From NCBI GenBank assembly GCA_040269895.1, contig CP158568.1, forward strand, positions 2,884,716 to 2,948,715: a stretch of DNA of 64,000 bases, written 5' to 3'. Of this stretch, positions 27,621 to 40,032 are shown piece by piece. The DNA is from Ancalomicrobiaceae bacterium S20 (GTDB lineage: Bacteria > Pseudomonadota > Alphaproteobacteria > Rhizobiales > Ancalomicrobiaceae). Within the stretch, counting starts at the first letter, position 1, and every line of letters starts with the position of its first letter. The translations under genes were made by a program, and so were the position numbers. The notes under the pieces were generated by a model, which was not told the origin of the DNA, made no database searches, and saw only the letters and a list, made by a program, of their open reading frames with translations.

Positions 27621-30515
27621 ATGGATGAAGGCTTGCTGATCCTGCTCGGTCTCCTGCTCGTGGTCGGCGTTCCCGCGCTGGCGATCTCGGCCTTCGTCAT
27701 GGTGCTGGGCGCCCGCGGCCGGATCGCCGCGTTGAGCCGCAGCAGCGGCGCGACTCCCGGCGAGGTTGCCGCGCTGGCCGCGCGGCTCGATGCGATCGGA
27801 GAACGGCTCGCGGCCGTCGAAGCCCGGCTCGGGATCGAAGCGCCGTCCGAGACCGTGGCGACACCGTCCTCGGAGACGGCCGAGCAGCGCCGCCGTCGCG
27901 CCGCGGCCGAGCTCGATGCACTGGCGCGCGCGAAGTCGGCGACGCCGCTTCCCGGTATCGAGACGACGCGGCCGGCACCCGAAGCGGCGCGATCCGGCCA
28001 GGGGCCGGCCGAGATGCAGGCCGAGACGCAGCCGGGGGCCGATGCCGCATCTGGTGCCGACGAGATCGTGGTCGACGGTACGACGGCGACCGAAAGCGCG
28101 CCGGCACCGCGCCCGGCCACGCCACCGCGCGGGCTCGAGGAGACGCTCGGCACGCGTTGGGCGGTGTGGGTCGGCGGCGTGGCACTGGCGCTCGGCGCGA
28201 TCTTCCTGGTCAAGTTCACGATCGAACAGGGCTATTTCGGCCCGGCCGCGCGGCTGACCCTCGCGGGCCTGTTCTCGGCGGCGCTGGTCGGCGCCGGGGA
28301 ATGGCTGCGGCGGCGCGAGATCCGGTTCGATCTCGCGGGGGTGCCGAGCGCCCATATTCCGGGCGTGCTCACCGCCGCCGGCACGGTGGGCGCCTTCGCG
28401 ACCGTCTACGGCGCGCACGCGCTCTATGGCTTCATCGGCCCGGCGACCGCGTTCCTGGCGCTCGGCGCGATCGGCGTCGCGGCGATGGTCGCCGCCATTC
28501 TGCACGGCCCCTGGCTCGCCGTCCTCGGCGCGCTCGGCGCCTATGCGACGCCGGTGCTGGTCGCCTCGACGACGCCCAACACGCCGGCGCTCGTCACCTA
28601 TCTGCTGGTCGTCACCGCGACCAGCTTCGCCATCGCTCGCGTGCGGCTCTGGCTGTGGGTCGCGCTCTCGGCCCTTGCCCTGTCGCTGTTCTGGGGTTTT
28701 GTCATCGGCGCCATGGCGCTGGCCGATCACGTCCACGCCCTGCCCTTCTGCATGTATGTCGGCGGCCTCGGCGTGCTCGTCGCCGTGTTCCTGGTCATCG
28801 GCATCGACGACATCGTCTTCGAGCCGGCGGATCGGCCCATTGACTGGCCCGGCGTCGGCGCCTTCGCGATCGTATCGGTGCTGACGCTGATGGCCCTCGA
28901 TGCCGACGGCCACGGGGTCGCGAGCCGTCTGCTGCTGGCGCTGGTCGTGCTCGGACCGATGCTGATCGGCCTGCGCATTCCGGCGGTCGCGCCGGCGGCG
29001 GTCGTCGCCGCGACCACGGCGGCGCTCGCCGTGCTCGGCTGGTCGGTCGACGTCGCGGGCAGCCTCGTCAACGACACGTTCGCGATCGGCGCGGACGGCC
29101 TGGTCGCCGTCCGGCCGCGCGTGATCGCCGATTTCCTGACCGTCGCGCTCGTCTCGGGCGTGGCGATCGGCGCGATCGGCTTCGCCGGCGCCCGCCGCGC
29201 GACGCCGCAGGCCGATCGGAGCGCCGGCTGGTTCGCCGCCGCCGGCGTCGTCGGACCGACGCTGATCCTGGTCGCCGCCTGGCTGCGGGCGAGCGGGTTC
29301 GAGCGCGACATCGCCTTCGCCGGCCTCGCCCTCGCGCTCGCCGCCCTGTCGGCCTATGCCACCGCGACACTGGTTCGCCGGGAGAGCCCGGACGCGCCGT
29401 CGCGTGCGGTCGCGGCCTATGCGGTCGGCACGCTCGCCGCCCTCGGCGCGGCGCTGGCGATCGGGCTCGATCGCGGCGTCCTGACCGTCGCGCTGGCGCT
29501 CGTGGTGCCGGCGATCGCGCGGGTCTGGCTGCTCCGGCCGATCCCGGTGCTGAGGCCGCTCGCGGCGCTGATGGCGCTGATCGTGCTCGCCCGCGTGCTG
29601 TGGGATCCGCGCATCGTCGGCGACACGCTCGGCACCACGCCGATCTTCAACTGGATCCTCTACGGCTACGGCATCCCGGTGATCGGCTTCGGCTATGCGG
29701 CCTGGACATTCCGCTCGACCCGCGCGGATCTCTGGCGCGGCATCATCGAGGCGGTGACGCTGGTCTTCGCCGGACTGCTGGCGCTGTTCGAAATTCGCCA
29801 TCTCGTCCATGGCGGTCTCGACAGCGCCTATGTGGTGTTCTCGCCCAAGGGCGGCCTCGACGAGGCCGGCCTCGTAGCGACGATGGGCTTCCTGCTCTCC
29901 GCCGGCGCGCAGATCGCCGGGCGGCGGCTCGACAGCGCGGTCTATACGGCCGGCGCCTCGGTGTTCACCGTGATCGGCGCCTTCTCGGCGCTGATCGATG
30001 CCTGTCTGATCGAGAACCCGATGCTGACCGGACGCTCGATCGGCGACGGCACGATCTTCAACATGCTGCTCGCGGGCTATGCGTTGCCGGCGCTCGCGGC
30101 TGCGCTCGCCGCCCATCTGGCGCGGCCGGTCCGATCGCCGCTGTTCGTCGGCTTCCTCGGCGTGACGAGCCTGGTGCTCGCCTTCGCCTATGTGACGCTG
30201 ACGGTCCGGCGCGCGTTTCACGGGCCGGTTCTCTCCGCCGGCGGCTTCGACGACCAGGAGCTCTGGGCCTATTCGGCCGCCTGGCTCGCCTTCGGCGTCG
30301 CCCTGCTGATGGCGGGCCTGCGCGCGGATGCCAAATGGCTGCGCGTCGCCTCGGCGGCGATCGTGGCGCTGACGGTCGTCAAGGTGTTCTGGATCGATCT
30401 CGGCAGCCTGACCGGGATCTGGCGCGCGCTGTCCTTCATCGGCCTCGGCGCGGTGCTGGTCGGCATCGGGCTTCTCTACCAGAAGCTGCTCACGCGAAAG
30501 GCGCCGACGGGGTGA
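27621..30515 (+). CDS. DUF2339 family multi-pass membrane protein
   Basis: A 964-residue inner-membrane protein of the DUF2339 family, function unknown. An N-terminal span (LLILLGLLLVVGVPALAISA) is followed by a cytoplasmic Glu/Ala/Arg-rich region (about residues 40-170, partly coiled-coil-like) and then GTRWAVWVGGVALALGAIFL, the usual start of the DUF2339 domain. From there to the end about 25 hydrophobic segments follow. Length is typical. The opposite strand also holds a very long open frame, but that is an artefact of high GC. Confidence 0.9.
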   Translation: MDEGLLILLGLLLVVGVPALAISAFVMVLGARGRIAALSRSSGATPGEVAALAARLDAIGERLAAVEARLGIEAPSETVATPSSETAEQRRRRAAAELDALARAKSATPLPGIETTRPAPEAARSGQGPAEMQAETQPGADAASGADEIVVDGTTATESAPAPRPATPPRGLEETLGTRWAVWVGGVALALGAIFLVKFTIEQGYFGPAARLTLAGLFSAALVGAGEWLRRREIRFDLAGVPSAHIPGVLTAAGTVGAFATVYGAHALYGFIGPATAFLALGAIGVAAMVAAILHGPWLAVLGALGAYATPVLVASTTPNTPALVTYLLVVTATSFAIARVRLWLWVALSALALSLFWGFVIGAMALADHVHALPFCMYVGGLGVLVAVFLVIGIDDIVFEPADRPIDWPGVGAFAIVSVLTLMALDADGHGVASRLLLALVVLGPMLIGLRIPAVAPAAVVAATTAALAVLGWSVDVAGSLVNDTFAIGADGLVAVRPRVIADFLTVALVSGVAIGAIGFAGARRATPQADRSAGWFAAAGVVGPTLILVAAWLRASGFERDIAFAGLALALAALSAYATATLVRRESPDAPSRAVAAYAVGTLAALGAALAIGLDRGVLTVALALVVPAIARVWLLRPIPVLRPLAALMALIVLARVLWDPRIVGDTLGTTPIFNWILYGYGIPVIGFGYAAWTFRSTRADLWRGIIEAVTLVFAGLLALFEIRHLVHGGLDSAYVVFSPKGGLDEAGLVATMGFLLSAGAQIAGRRLDSAVYTAGASVFTVIGAFSALIDACLIENPMLTGRSIGDGTIFNMLLAGYALPALAAALAAHLARPVRSPLFVGFLGVTSLVLAFAYVTLTVRRAFHGPVLSAGGFDDQELWAYSAAWLAFGVALLMAGLRADAKWLRVASAAIVALTVVKVFWIDLGSLTGIWRALSFIGLGAVLVGIGLLYQKLLTRKAPTG

Positions 30516-30639
30516 GGAGCACCACCGCTCCGCCCCACCGGCGCCTTCGCAATCCCTCGTCTCGCGAGACCGCTGGTCTCGATATCGCTCGCGCGTCGAT
30601 GCGCCGTCCGGCGGCGCATCGATCGGGCGGTGCCGCGTA

Positions 30640-32454
30640 TCACTCCGACTTGGTCTTCGGTGTCTGATCGATCTGGGCGGCGGCCGGGGCCGGCTCGTCC
30701 TTCAGCCCCTCGCGGAGCTTCTTCTCGATCTTCACGAGTTCCTCGGGTTCCGGCTTGTTGTCGCGGGCGTGGTTCCACTGGAACGTTGCCTCGAGCTTGC
30801 GGTCGACCCGCCAATAGGCGTCGCCGAGGTGGTCGTTGATGACCGCGTCCATCGGCTTCAGGTTCACCGCCTTCTCGAGCTCCTTCACCGCCTCGTCCCA
30901 GCGGCCGAGGCGATAATAGGCCCAACCGAGACTGTCTACGATGTAGCCGTCGTCGGGGTTCTGCTCGACCGCCTTCTTGATCAGGTCGAGGCCCTGATCG
31001 AGATTGATGCCCATGTCGATCCAGGAATAGCCGAGGTAGTTCAGCACCGAGGCCTCGTTCGGGCTGAGCTCCAGCGCCTTCTTGAAGTCGGCTTCCGCCT
31101 TCGGCCACTGCTTGGTCCGCTCGAAGCAGATGCCGCGGTTGTAGAAGAGCCACCAGTGGGTCTTCTCCGGGTTCGGGATCTGCGAGATGGCGCGCGTGTA
31201 GACCTCGGCGGCCTCGCCGAACTTCTTGGAGGCGCGCAGCACGTCGCCGAGCGCCATCACCGCGTCGATGTCCTTCGGATCGCGATCGAGCACGGCCTGC
31301 AGCGCCTTGGCGGCCTGATCGAACTTCTGCAAGACGCTGTAATAGCGGCCGACCTGGATATCGGCGAGCGGCCGCATCAGGCTGTCGGCCGGGATGCGGC
31401 CGAGGATCTCGATCGCCTTGTTGTAGTGGATCTCCTGCGTCCGGGCATCGTGCTTCATCCGGCCCTGGATCGTGGCGAGCGAGATGAGCGGCAGCTCGGC
31501 CTTCGGATCGAGCCAAAGCGCCAGCTGCAGATAGATCGACGCCAGATCCTCGCCGCCGTCGCGGCCGAGCGCGGCACCGAGGCCATAGAGGAATTCCGCG
31601 GCGCCGGCCTGCGGCGTGGCGAGCAGGTAGCTCGGCTGCTTGCCGGCCTTGATGTCGGCCTTCAGCGCCTCGATCACCGGATGGTCGGGGATCGTCTTCT
31701 CGAAGGTCTCGATGATCTGAACCGCCTCGTCGGGCTTGCCGTTGCGGGCGAGGTCGCGCGCCTGCGCCTCGACCACGCGCAGCGCGCCCTGATCGGCCTG
31801 ATAGGCGGCGGAGAGCCGCTTGCCGGCTTCGATCTTGCGGTTGGACAGTTCGGCGATCAGGCCGGTGTGGAAGTTCTTGAAGACGCCGTACCACTCGAGC
31901 CCCGACAGTTTGTCGATGACCCGGAACGCGGCATCGGCATCGCCCTGGCCGGCGTAGGTCCAGCCGACCAGGATGCCGACGGTCAGGTCGGACAGCGGCC
32001 GGGTCTGGGTCGCCTGGAAGTGCGCGCGGGCGCGCTCGAACTGGCCCTTGCGCATCGCCTCGACACCGAGGGTCAGCCGCGCCAGCGCGTTGCCCTTGTC
32101 CTTGGCGATCAGCCGTTCGGCGAGCGGCACGGCTTCCTTGATTCGCCCGTCGGCGACGAGGAGCTGGAACGTGCGCTCGAGCAGGAACGGATTGCCCGGA
32201 TCGGCCGACAGCGCCTCACGATAGAAGGCGGCCGCGCTGCCGATGTCGCTGACGGCGGAGGCCGCGCGGCCGGCGAGGTAGCTGCCGGCGAGCGTCGCCG
32301 GGGGCTCGAAGCTGAGCTGGTCCTGTACCTGCTTGGCCTGAAGCGGGGCGGCGCCGCCCAAAAGCGCGAGAGCGAGGGCGCCGAGGACCGCCGGGATGTG
32401 GCGGGACGGCCGGCGGCCGGGGCGCTGGCGGGACCATGCGGTACGACGTGTCAT
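30640..32454 (-). CDS. Exported tetratricopeptide-repeat protein
   Basis: A 604-residue protein with an N-terminal signal (HIPAVLGALALALLGGAAPL, residues about 19-38) and at least eight TPR-type helical pairs across residues 50-575 (for example NEASVLNYLGYSWIDMGINL and DGYIVDSLGWAYYRLGRWDE). TPR arrays bind partner proteins; in rhizobia a similar large periplasmic TPR protein is conserved, but its partner is unknown. The C-terminal 30 residues are charged and disordered. It is divergent from ppdK. Confidence 0.9.
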   Translation of the reverse strand: MTRRTAWSRQRPGRRPSRHIPAVLGALALALLGGAAPLQAKQVQDQLSFEPPATLAGSYLAGRAASAVSDIGSAAAFYREALSADPGNPFLLERTFQLLVADGRIKEAVPLAERLIAKDKGNALARLTLGVEAMRKGQFERARAHFQATQTRPLSDLTVGILVGWTYAGQGDADAAFRVIDKLSGLEWYGVFKNFHTGLIAELSNRKIEAGKRLSAAYQADQGALRVVEAQARDLARNGKPDEAVQIIETFEKTIPDHPVIEALKADIKAGKQPSYLLATPQAGAAEFLYGLGAALGRDGGEDLASIYLQLALWLDPKAELPLISLATIQGRMKHDARTQEIHYNKAIEILGRIPADSLMRPLADIQVGRYYSVLQKFDQAAKALQAVLDRDPKDIDAVMALGDVLRASKKFGEAAEVYTRAISQIPNPEKTHWWLFYNRGICFERTKQWPKAEADFKKALELSPNEASVLNYLGYSWIDMGINLDQGLDLIKKAVEQNPDDGYIVDSLGWAYYRLGRWDEAVKELEKAVNLKPMDAVINDHLGDAYWRVDRKLEATFQWNHARDNKPEPEELVKIEKKLREGLKDEPAPAAAQIDQTPKTKSE

Positions 32455-32820
32455 CGATCGGAGGCTCCGTTATCGGCCGGGCTCTCGCGATCCCGGCGCC
32501 GGCTCCGCCACGCATGGCGGCGCCGGAAATTCGGCCCCTCGGCGGACGGGGGCTCTTGTCTATGGCTGGCCAGCATGGCCGTTTTGCGTCGGGTTGTGAA
32601 GGATCGAAATCGGCCGCACAAGCCATCGCACGCCAGATCGCACAGGCTTGTCCATCCGTGATCGACCGGGGTTCCATTCCGGGCCGGATGGCCGCCATGC
32701 GATTGACCCCACGAGATTACGATCTTCGCAGCGTTGTGCTTGCAAGCCGCGGCGTGGCATTGCATTGCAGCGTGAACGGGCCGCCGCAGAACGACGCCCG
32801 CTGCCCCGGGAGAATGAAGC
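32455..32820. other. 366-bp divergent promoter region of the TPR gene and ppdK
   Basis: No gene is supported on either strand. Open frames that cross it continue from antisense of ppdK or the TPR gene and lack start context. The right part (about 32700-32770) is slightly A+T-richer and likely contains the ppdK promoter. No specific operator recognised. Confidence 0.5.
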
Positions 32821-35493
<2,673 letters not shown>

Positions 35494-35571
35494 CGCGGGC
35501 CGCGCTTGCCGGCGCTGGCAAGGCCTCGTCCTTCCGCCGCATCGACGGACGCGGCGGGGATCGTTATTGAG

Positions 35572-35607
35572 AACGGGCGCCTTCGGATCATGCCGGGGCG
35601 CCCGTTT
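35572..35607 (+). terminator. Intrinsic terminator after ppdK
   Basis: Arms AACGGGCGCC (35572-35581) and GGCGCCCGTT (35597-35606) pair perfectly around a 15-nt loop and end in a TTT. It lies about 80 bp after the ppdK stop, before meaB. Confidence 0.65.
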
Positions 35608-35657
35608 GCATTCTGCCTCGTTCGCCCTGCGATCGATCCGAAGACGAGCCTCCAGCC

Positions 35658-36599
35658 ATGACCCGCCCCTCCCTCCCTCGACGACATCCGTGCCGGCGGC
35701 AAGCCGGCGGTGGCGCGGGGTTGTCGTTGATCGAGACGGCCGACGGGTCGGAGGCGCTCGCGCGCCTGCTCGACCGCGCGGCGGCCGAGCCGAAGGGCGA
35801 CGTGCTCGGGCTGACCGGACCGCCGGGCGTTGGCAAATCCACGCTGACCAATGCGCTGATCCGGCGGGCGCGCGAGGCCGGGCGGACCGTCGGCGTGATC
35901 GCGATCGATCCGTCGTCGCGGTTCACCGGCGGCGCCCTGCTCGGCGACCGGACGCGGCTCCGGACCGATCCCGACGACCAGGGCGTGTTCGTCCGCTCGA
36001 TGGCCGCGCGCGACCGGCTCGGCGGGCTGTCGGATCATGCCATCGCGGCGATCGTGCTGATGCGGGCCTTGTTCGACCTGACCATCGTCGAGTCGGTCGG
36101 CATCGGCCAGTCCGAGGGCGACATCGCCTTCGTCGCCGACACGGTGGTGCTGTGCATCCAGCCCGGTTCGGGGGACAGCCTGCAATTCATGAAGGCCGGC
36201 GTCATGGAATTGCCGGACGTCGTCGCCGTGACCAAGGCCGACATGGGCGAGCCGGCGCGACGCGCACGAGCCGATGTCGAGGGCGCGCTGACGCTGACCA
36301 GCATGGCGGCCGAGCAGTGGCGCGCGCCGGTCGTGCTGATCTCGGCCGCGACCGGCGACGGGCTCGACGCCCTCGGCGAGGCGGTCGCGGCGCATGGCGC
36401 GCATCTCTCCGCGGGTGGCCGCTCGACCCGACGCGCCGCGCAGGCGCGCGCCTGGATCGAGGACGCAATCCGGGTCCGGTTCGGCACCACGGGCCTCGCG
36501 GCGGTCGCGCCGCAGATCGGCGCCCAAGCGGAAACGCAGCCGTTTTCCGCCATTCTGGCCTTTGGTGCGACGCTGAAATCTCGCCTCGCCGGCGCCTGA
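35658..36599 (+). CDS. meaB: MeaB-type GTPase, methylmalonyl-CoA mutase chaperone (N-terminus probably scrambled)
   Basis: A G3E-type P-loop GTPase that protects and reloads adenosylcobalamin on methylmalonyl-CoA mutase. It has the P-loop GPPGVGKST, IDPSSRFTGG, LLGDRTRL, ESVGIGQSE (DxxG-region equivalent) and a TKAD nucleotide-specificity motif. It is 313 residues. Residues about 7-21 (PRRHPCRRQAGG...) do not look like the family, but the +1 frame there reads LDDIRAGGKPAVAR, exactly the expected N-terminus; see findings. No mutase gene is in the window. Confidence 0.9.
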   Translation: MTRPSLPRRHPCRRQAGGGAGLSLIETADGSEALARLLDRAAAEPKGDVLGLTGPPGVGKSTLTNALIRRAREAGRTVGVIAIDPSSRFTGGALLGDRTRLRTDPDDQGVFVRSMAARDRLGGLSDHAIAAIVLMRALFDLTIVESVGIGQSEGDIAFVADTVVLCIQPGSGDSLQFMKAGVMELPDVVAVTKADMGEPARRARADVEGALTLTSMAAEQWRAPVVLISAATGDGLDALGEAVAAHGAHLSAGGRSTRRAAQARAWIEDAIRVRFGTTGLAAVAPQIGAQAETQPFSAILAFGATLKSRLAGA

Positions 36600-36816
36600 T
36601 CGCCGTCGCATTCGCCCCGTACCCAGGCCCGGCTTGCGAGACACGAAATCCCACTCAAGCGGGCGTTCGGGATCGGCACACGGCTTAACCAAGCATCAAG
36701 GTTACTGACCCATGATCGCTTCGGGAGCGACCGTGACCGCACGGGCGCGCCCGCGGGCCACCCGTCCCGACCCCGCCGACCGCTTTCGGCGGTGATCGAA
36801 GGGCGCTCGTTCGCAG

Positions 36817-38453
36817 ATGGTTCGAGAGTTGCGATCGCGTATGCGCCAGAGTGCCCTGTTCCGGATCTTCCCCGCCGCCTCGCCGCCAAGCGGCTCCGCG
36901 CGGCCGACCGGCCGCCGTGCGCGCGCCCGGCTCTCCGCTGCCCTGCTCGCCAGCGCCGCGATGATGCTCGGCGCCGGCGGCGCCGCCGGCCAAGAGCGCC
37001 GGCCGGTGTTCGTGACGCAGTCGACCGACGGCTGGATGGCGGCGTTCGATGTGATTCGCCAGCAGGCGCCCACAGGCACGGCCACGACCGAAGCGACGCC
37101 GGCGGCCACCGCCCTTATGGAAACCGCCGCTCCGGTCGCCGCTGCACCGCGCCCGTCGTCGCCGTGCCGGCGAGCGTCGAACCCGCGACTGCACCGGTTG
37201 CGCCGGTCGCGTTCCGCGAGCCGCCCTCCGGCCCGGATGAGCGCGCGACGGGACGACCGGGCGACCCGATCCCTGTGCCCCCGGCGCGGCTGGCGCTCGA
37301 TTCCGATGCAGGCGAGCCGCTGCGCGACACGCCGAAGGCCGTGCCCGCCGATAACGGCGCGCCGCCGGAGACGACCGGCACGGTGCCCTCCGGCGACGGT
37401 GACAGTGGCCAAGCCGGCCCGAAGGAGGATCGGCTGCTCGCGCCGAGGCCGCTTCAGACCATGAAGGACGCCGCACTGTTCGTCGCGCCGGACCTGACCG
37501 AGGCGGGTGCGGAACGCGCGACCGGATACTCGCTGTTCGACGCCTTCGACCTGACCGGCGAATTCGACGAAAAGGAAATGCCGCGGCTGGCCTTCGCGCC
37601 GGAAGCGGTCGCCGAGCCGGCGACCATGGTCGCGAGCGCCGATCCCGCGCCGGAACGCGAGCCGAGCATCGCCGCCCGCGCGGCCGTCCTCGTCGCGGAA
37701 GCGCGGGCCGCCGAGGCCTCGGGCGCGGCGGTCGCCTCGACGGCCAAGCCCGAGCCCATGCGTTTCGCTGCCCTGCCGCATCCGCGACCGCGTCCGGCGC
37801 TGCGCGGCACGATCGAGCCGGTGCGCACCGTCGCGGTCGCGACCTCGGCCGATGCTAGCGCCGTACCGCTCGGCTATGCCGGCGATGCCACGCGCACCGA
37901 AGCGCCGTTCAAGGCGCTCTTGGCGCCGAACCCGGGCGCGCCGGACGCCAGCCCGGCGCCGATCGCCCCGGAGGTCAAGCAGCTCCGCCTGCCCGAGCAC
38001 ATGCACGGCTGGGCCTACGATCCGCTGCCGCTGTCGGTCTGGGAGCCGCGCCAGCAGAAATGCTTGGCCGAAGGCATCTATTACGAATCACGCGGCGAGG
38101 CGGCCAAGGGCCAGGCGGCGGTTGCGCAGGTGATCCTCAACCGGGTCAAGAACCCGGCCTATCCGAACACGATCTGCGGCGTCGTCTACCAGAACGCCAA
38201 CTGGCGCAACCGCTGCCAGTTCTCCTTCGCCTGCGACGGCACGCGCCGGGTGATCAAGGAGCCGGACGCGATGAAGCGCGCGGTCGAGATCGCCCGCGAG
38301 GTCACCGCCGGTCGCATCTATCTGCCGGAGGTCGCCGACGCGACGCACTACCACGCCTACTGGGTCGCGCCCGGCTGGCGCCGGCAGATGATCCGCCTGA
38401 CCAAGATCGGCGTGCACAGCTTCTATCGCACCGTCCACGGCGGCTGGAGCTGA
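36817..38453 (+). CDS. Secreted cell-wall hydrolase (SleB/CwlJ family), interrupted by one frameshift
   Basis: Reconstructed as 545 residues. The first frame gives a signal-anchor region (ALLASAAMMLGAGGAAGQ) and RPVFVTQSTDGWMAAFDVIR. Near 37130-37165 one base appears to be missing, and the other frame continues (APVVAVPASVEPATAPVA) through a long Pro/Ala/Glu-rich disordered linker to the hydrolase domain (from about residue 415): CLAEGIYYESRGEAAKGQAA, ILNRVKNPAYPNTICGVVYQ and HYHAYWVAPGWRRQM. The Glu in EGIYYES is the expected catalytic residue. A start at 36841 is an alternative. Confidence 0.85.
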
Positions 38454-38472
38454 GCCGGTCGCGAGGCCGGCG

Positions 38473-39468
38473 TCATGCCACCTTCACGACCAGCCGCCCG
38501 CGCACCTTGCCGGCCAGGATGTCCTCGGCGACCGTGAAGACGTCTGTGAGTGCGATCTCGCGCGTCATCGCCTCGAGCGTTCCGAGGTCGAGATCGGTGA
38601 CGAGCCTCGCATAGGCCGCTTCGCGCAGCGGCTTCGGCGCCATCACCGAGTCGATGCCGAGGAGCGACACGCCGCGCAGGATGAAGGGCGCGACCGAGGT
38701 CGGCAGGTCCATGCCGGCGGCGAGCCCGCAGGCCGCGACGGCGCCGCCGTATCGGGTCATCGACAGCACATTGGCGAGCACATGGCTGCCGGCCGCATCG
38801 ATGCCCGCGGCCCAGCGCTCCTTGGCGAGCGGCTTCGCCGGGCCGGCGAGCTCGGCGCGATCGAGGATCTCGGCGGCGCCGAGGCTCTTCAGATAGTCGC
38901 CCTCGGTCTCGGCCCGCCCGGTCACCGCGATGACGTGCCAGCCGCGCTTCGCCAGCAGCGCGATCGCGACCGAGCCGACGCCGCCGGCCGCGCCCGTCAC
39001 GACGGCCGGGCCATGCGCCGGCGTCACCCCGGCCTTCTCGAGCGCCAGCACGCTCAGCATGGCGGTGTAGCCGGCCGTGCCGATCGCCATGGCGGCGCGG
39101 GCGGAGAGCCCGGCCGGCCGTTTGATCAGCCAATCGCCCTTGACCCGCGCCCGCGCGGCATAGCCGCCGAGATGCGTCTCGCCGACGCCCCAGCCGTTCA
39201 GGATCACCGCATCGCCGGACGCGAAATCCGGGTGGGCCGAGGTCAGCACGGTGCCGGCGAAATCGATGCCCGGAATCATGGGGAAACGGCGGACCACCGG
39301 CGAACGCCCGGTCACCGCGAGGCCGTCCTTGTAGTTCACCGTCGACCACTCGACTGCGACCGTGACGTCGCCATCCATCAGCTCCGCCTCGGGGAAGTCG
39401 ACCAGCGCGGCGGCGGTCTTCTTGGTCGCCTCGTCGCGGGTGATCCGGATCGCGGGAAAGGTCGTCAT
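38473..39468 (-). CDS. acuI: Acrylyl-CoA reductase family (AcuI-type) oxidoreductase
   Basis: A medium-chain NADPH oxidoreductase of 331 residues. [17 protein letters not shown] at the start, [16 protein letters not shown], and [15 protein letters not shown] are typical of the YhdH/AcuI subfamily, which reduces acryloyl-CoA to propionyl-CoA; [17 protein letters not shown] is the nucleotide-binding motif. There is no structural zinc site. The ATG at 39468 is well placed. Substrate assignment rests on subfamily resemblance. Converges on the cell-wall hydrolase. Confidence 0.9.
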   Translation of the reverse strand: MTTFPAIRITRDEATKKTAAALVDFPEAELMDGDVTVAVEWSTVNYKDGLAVTGRSPVVRRFPMIPGIDFAGTVLTSAHPDFASGDAVILNGWGVGETHLGGYAARARVKGDWLIKRPAGLSARAAMAIGTAGYTAMLSVLALEKAGVTPAHGPAVVTGAAGGVGSVAIALLAKRGWHVIAVTGRAETEGDYLKSLGAAEILDRAELAGPAKPLAKERWAAGIDAAGSHVLANVLSMTRYGGAVAACGLAAGMDLPTSVAPFILRGVSLLGIDSVMAPKPLREAAYARLVTDLDLGTLEAMTREIALTDVFTVAEDILAGKVRGRLVVKVA

Positions 39469-39538
39469 CGTGCACTGCCTCGCTGGGTCGGGACCGCGAA
39501 GCTGGCGCAAGGCTCGACCCGTTTCAAGCCACCGCGCG

Positions 39539-39940
39539 TCACTTGCCCGAGATGAGACCGCTCATCTTGTTGACGCCATAGGGGATGAAGGTCGCCGAGC
39601 CGGTCACGAGCGCGTCGAGCAGCCCCTTGATGTTGGTCTCCGCGGGGATGCCCATCGCGACATTGTAGATACCGATCGCCGCCACGAAGACCAACACCGT
39701 CGACATGATGGTCGCGCCGATGAAGGCGATGAAGCGGCTCGAACTCGCCACCAGGACCCAGCCTCGCGGGGTGCTCGGATCGGCGACATCCTCCGACAGC
39801 GCATCGGGGAAGCTCCAGTTGCTCCCCTTCAGCGCGCCGAGAACCGTGCGCATCACCACCACCATGGCCAGCAGGAAGCCGCCGGTCAGCAACAGCGCCA
39901 AGAGCTTCATGAAGCCGGGTTCGTTCAGGATCGCGAGCAT
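39539..39940 (-). CDS. Hypothetical membrane protein
   Basis: A 133-residue protein with three hydrophobic segments: [20 protein letters not shown] (residues about 13-32), [20 protein letters not shown] (about 70-90) and a weaker C-terminal one ([20 protein letters not shown]). No family recognised; three spans with a polar loop between the first two suggest a small inner-membrane protein. GGAGGGGTGTC lies upstream of the ATG. Confidence 0.78.
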   Translation of the reverse strand: MLAILNEPGFMKLLALLLTGGFLLAMVVVMRTVLGALKGSNWSFPDALSEDVADPSTPRGWVLVASSSRFIAFIGATIMSTVLVFVAAIGIYNVAMGIPAETNIKGLLDALVTGSATFIPYGVNKMSGLISGK

Positions 39941-40032
39941 GACACCCCTCCGTGTATCTGCGCCGAAAACAACTTGGCGCCGGAGAAGAGGTTATGCAAC
40001 CAAAAAGCGCTTTCCGACCGGATGCCCGCGCC

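Noticed and set aside
27042-30221. A 1059-residue open frame on the minus strand
   Set aside because: It is antisense to the DUF2339 gene; the protein is a monotonous Arg/Asp/Glu/Gly-rich product typical of high-GC antisense frames, with no domains.
36685-36699. TTAA-N7-TCAA resembling a CtrA site upstream of the cell-wall hydrolase
   Set aside because: One mismatch in the second half site and no other supporting element; too common to claim.
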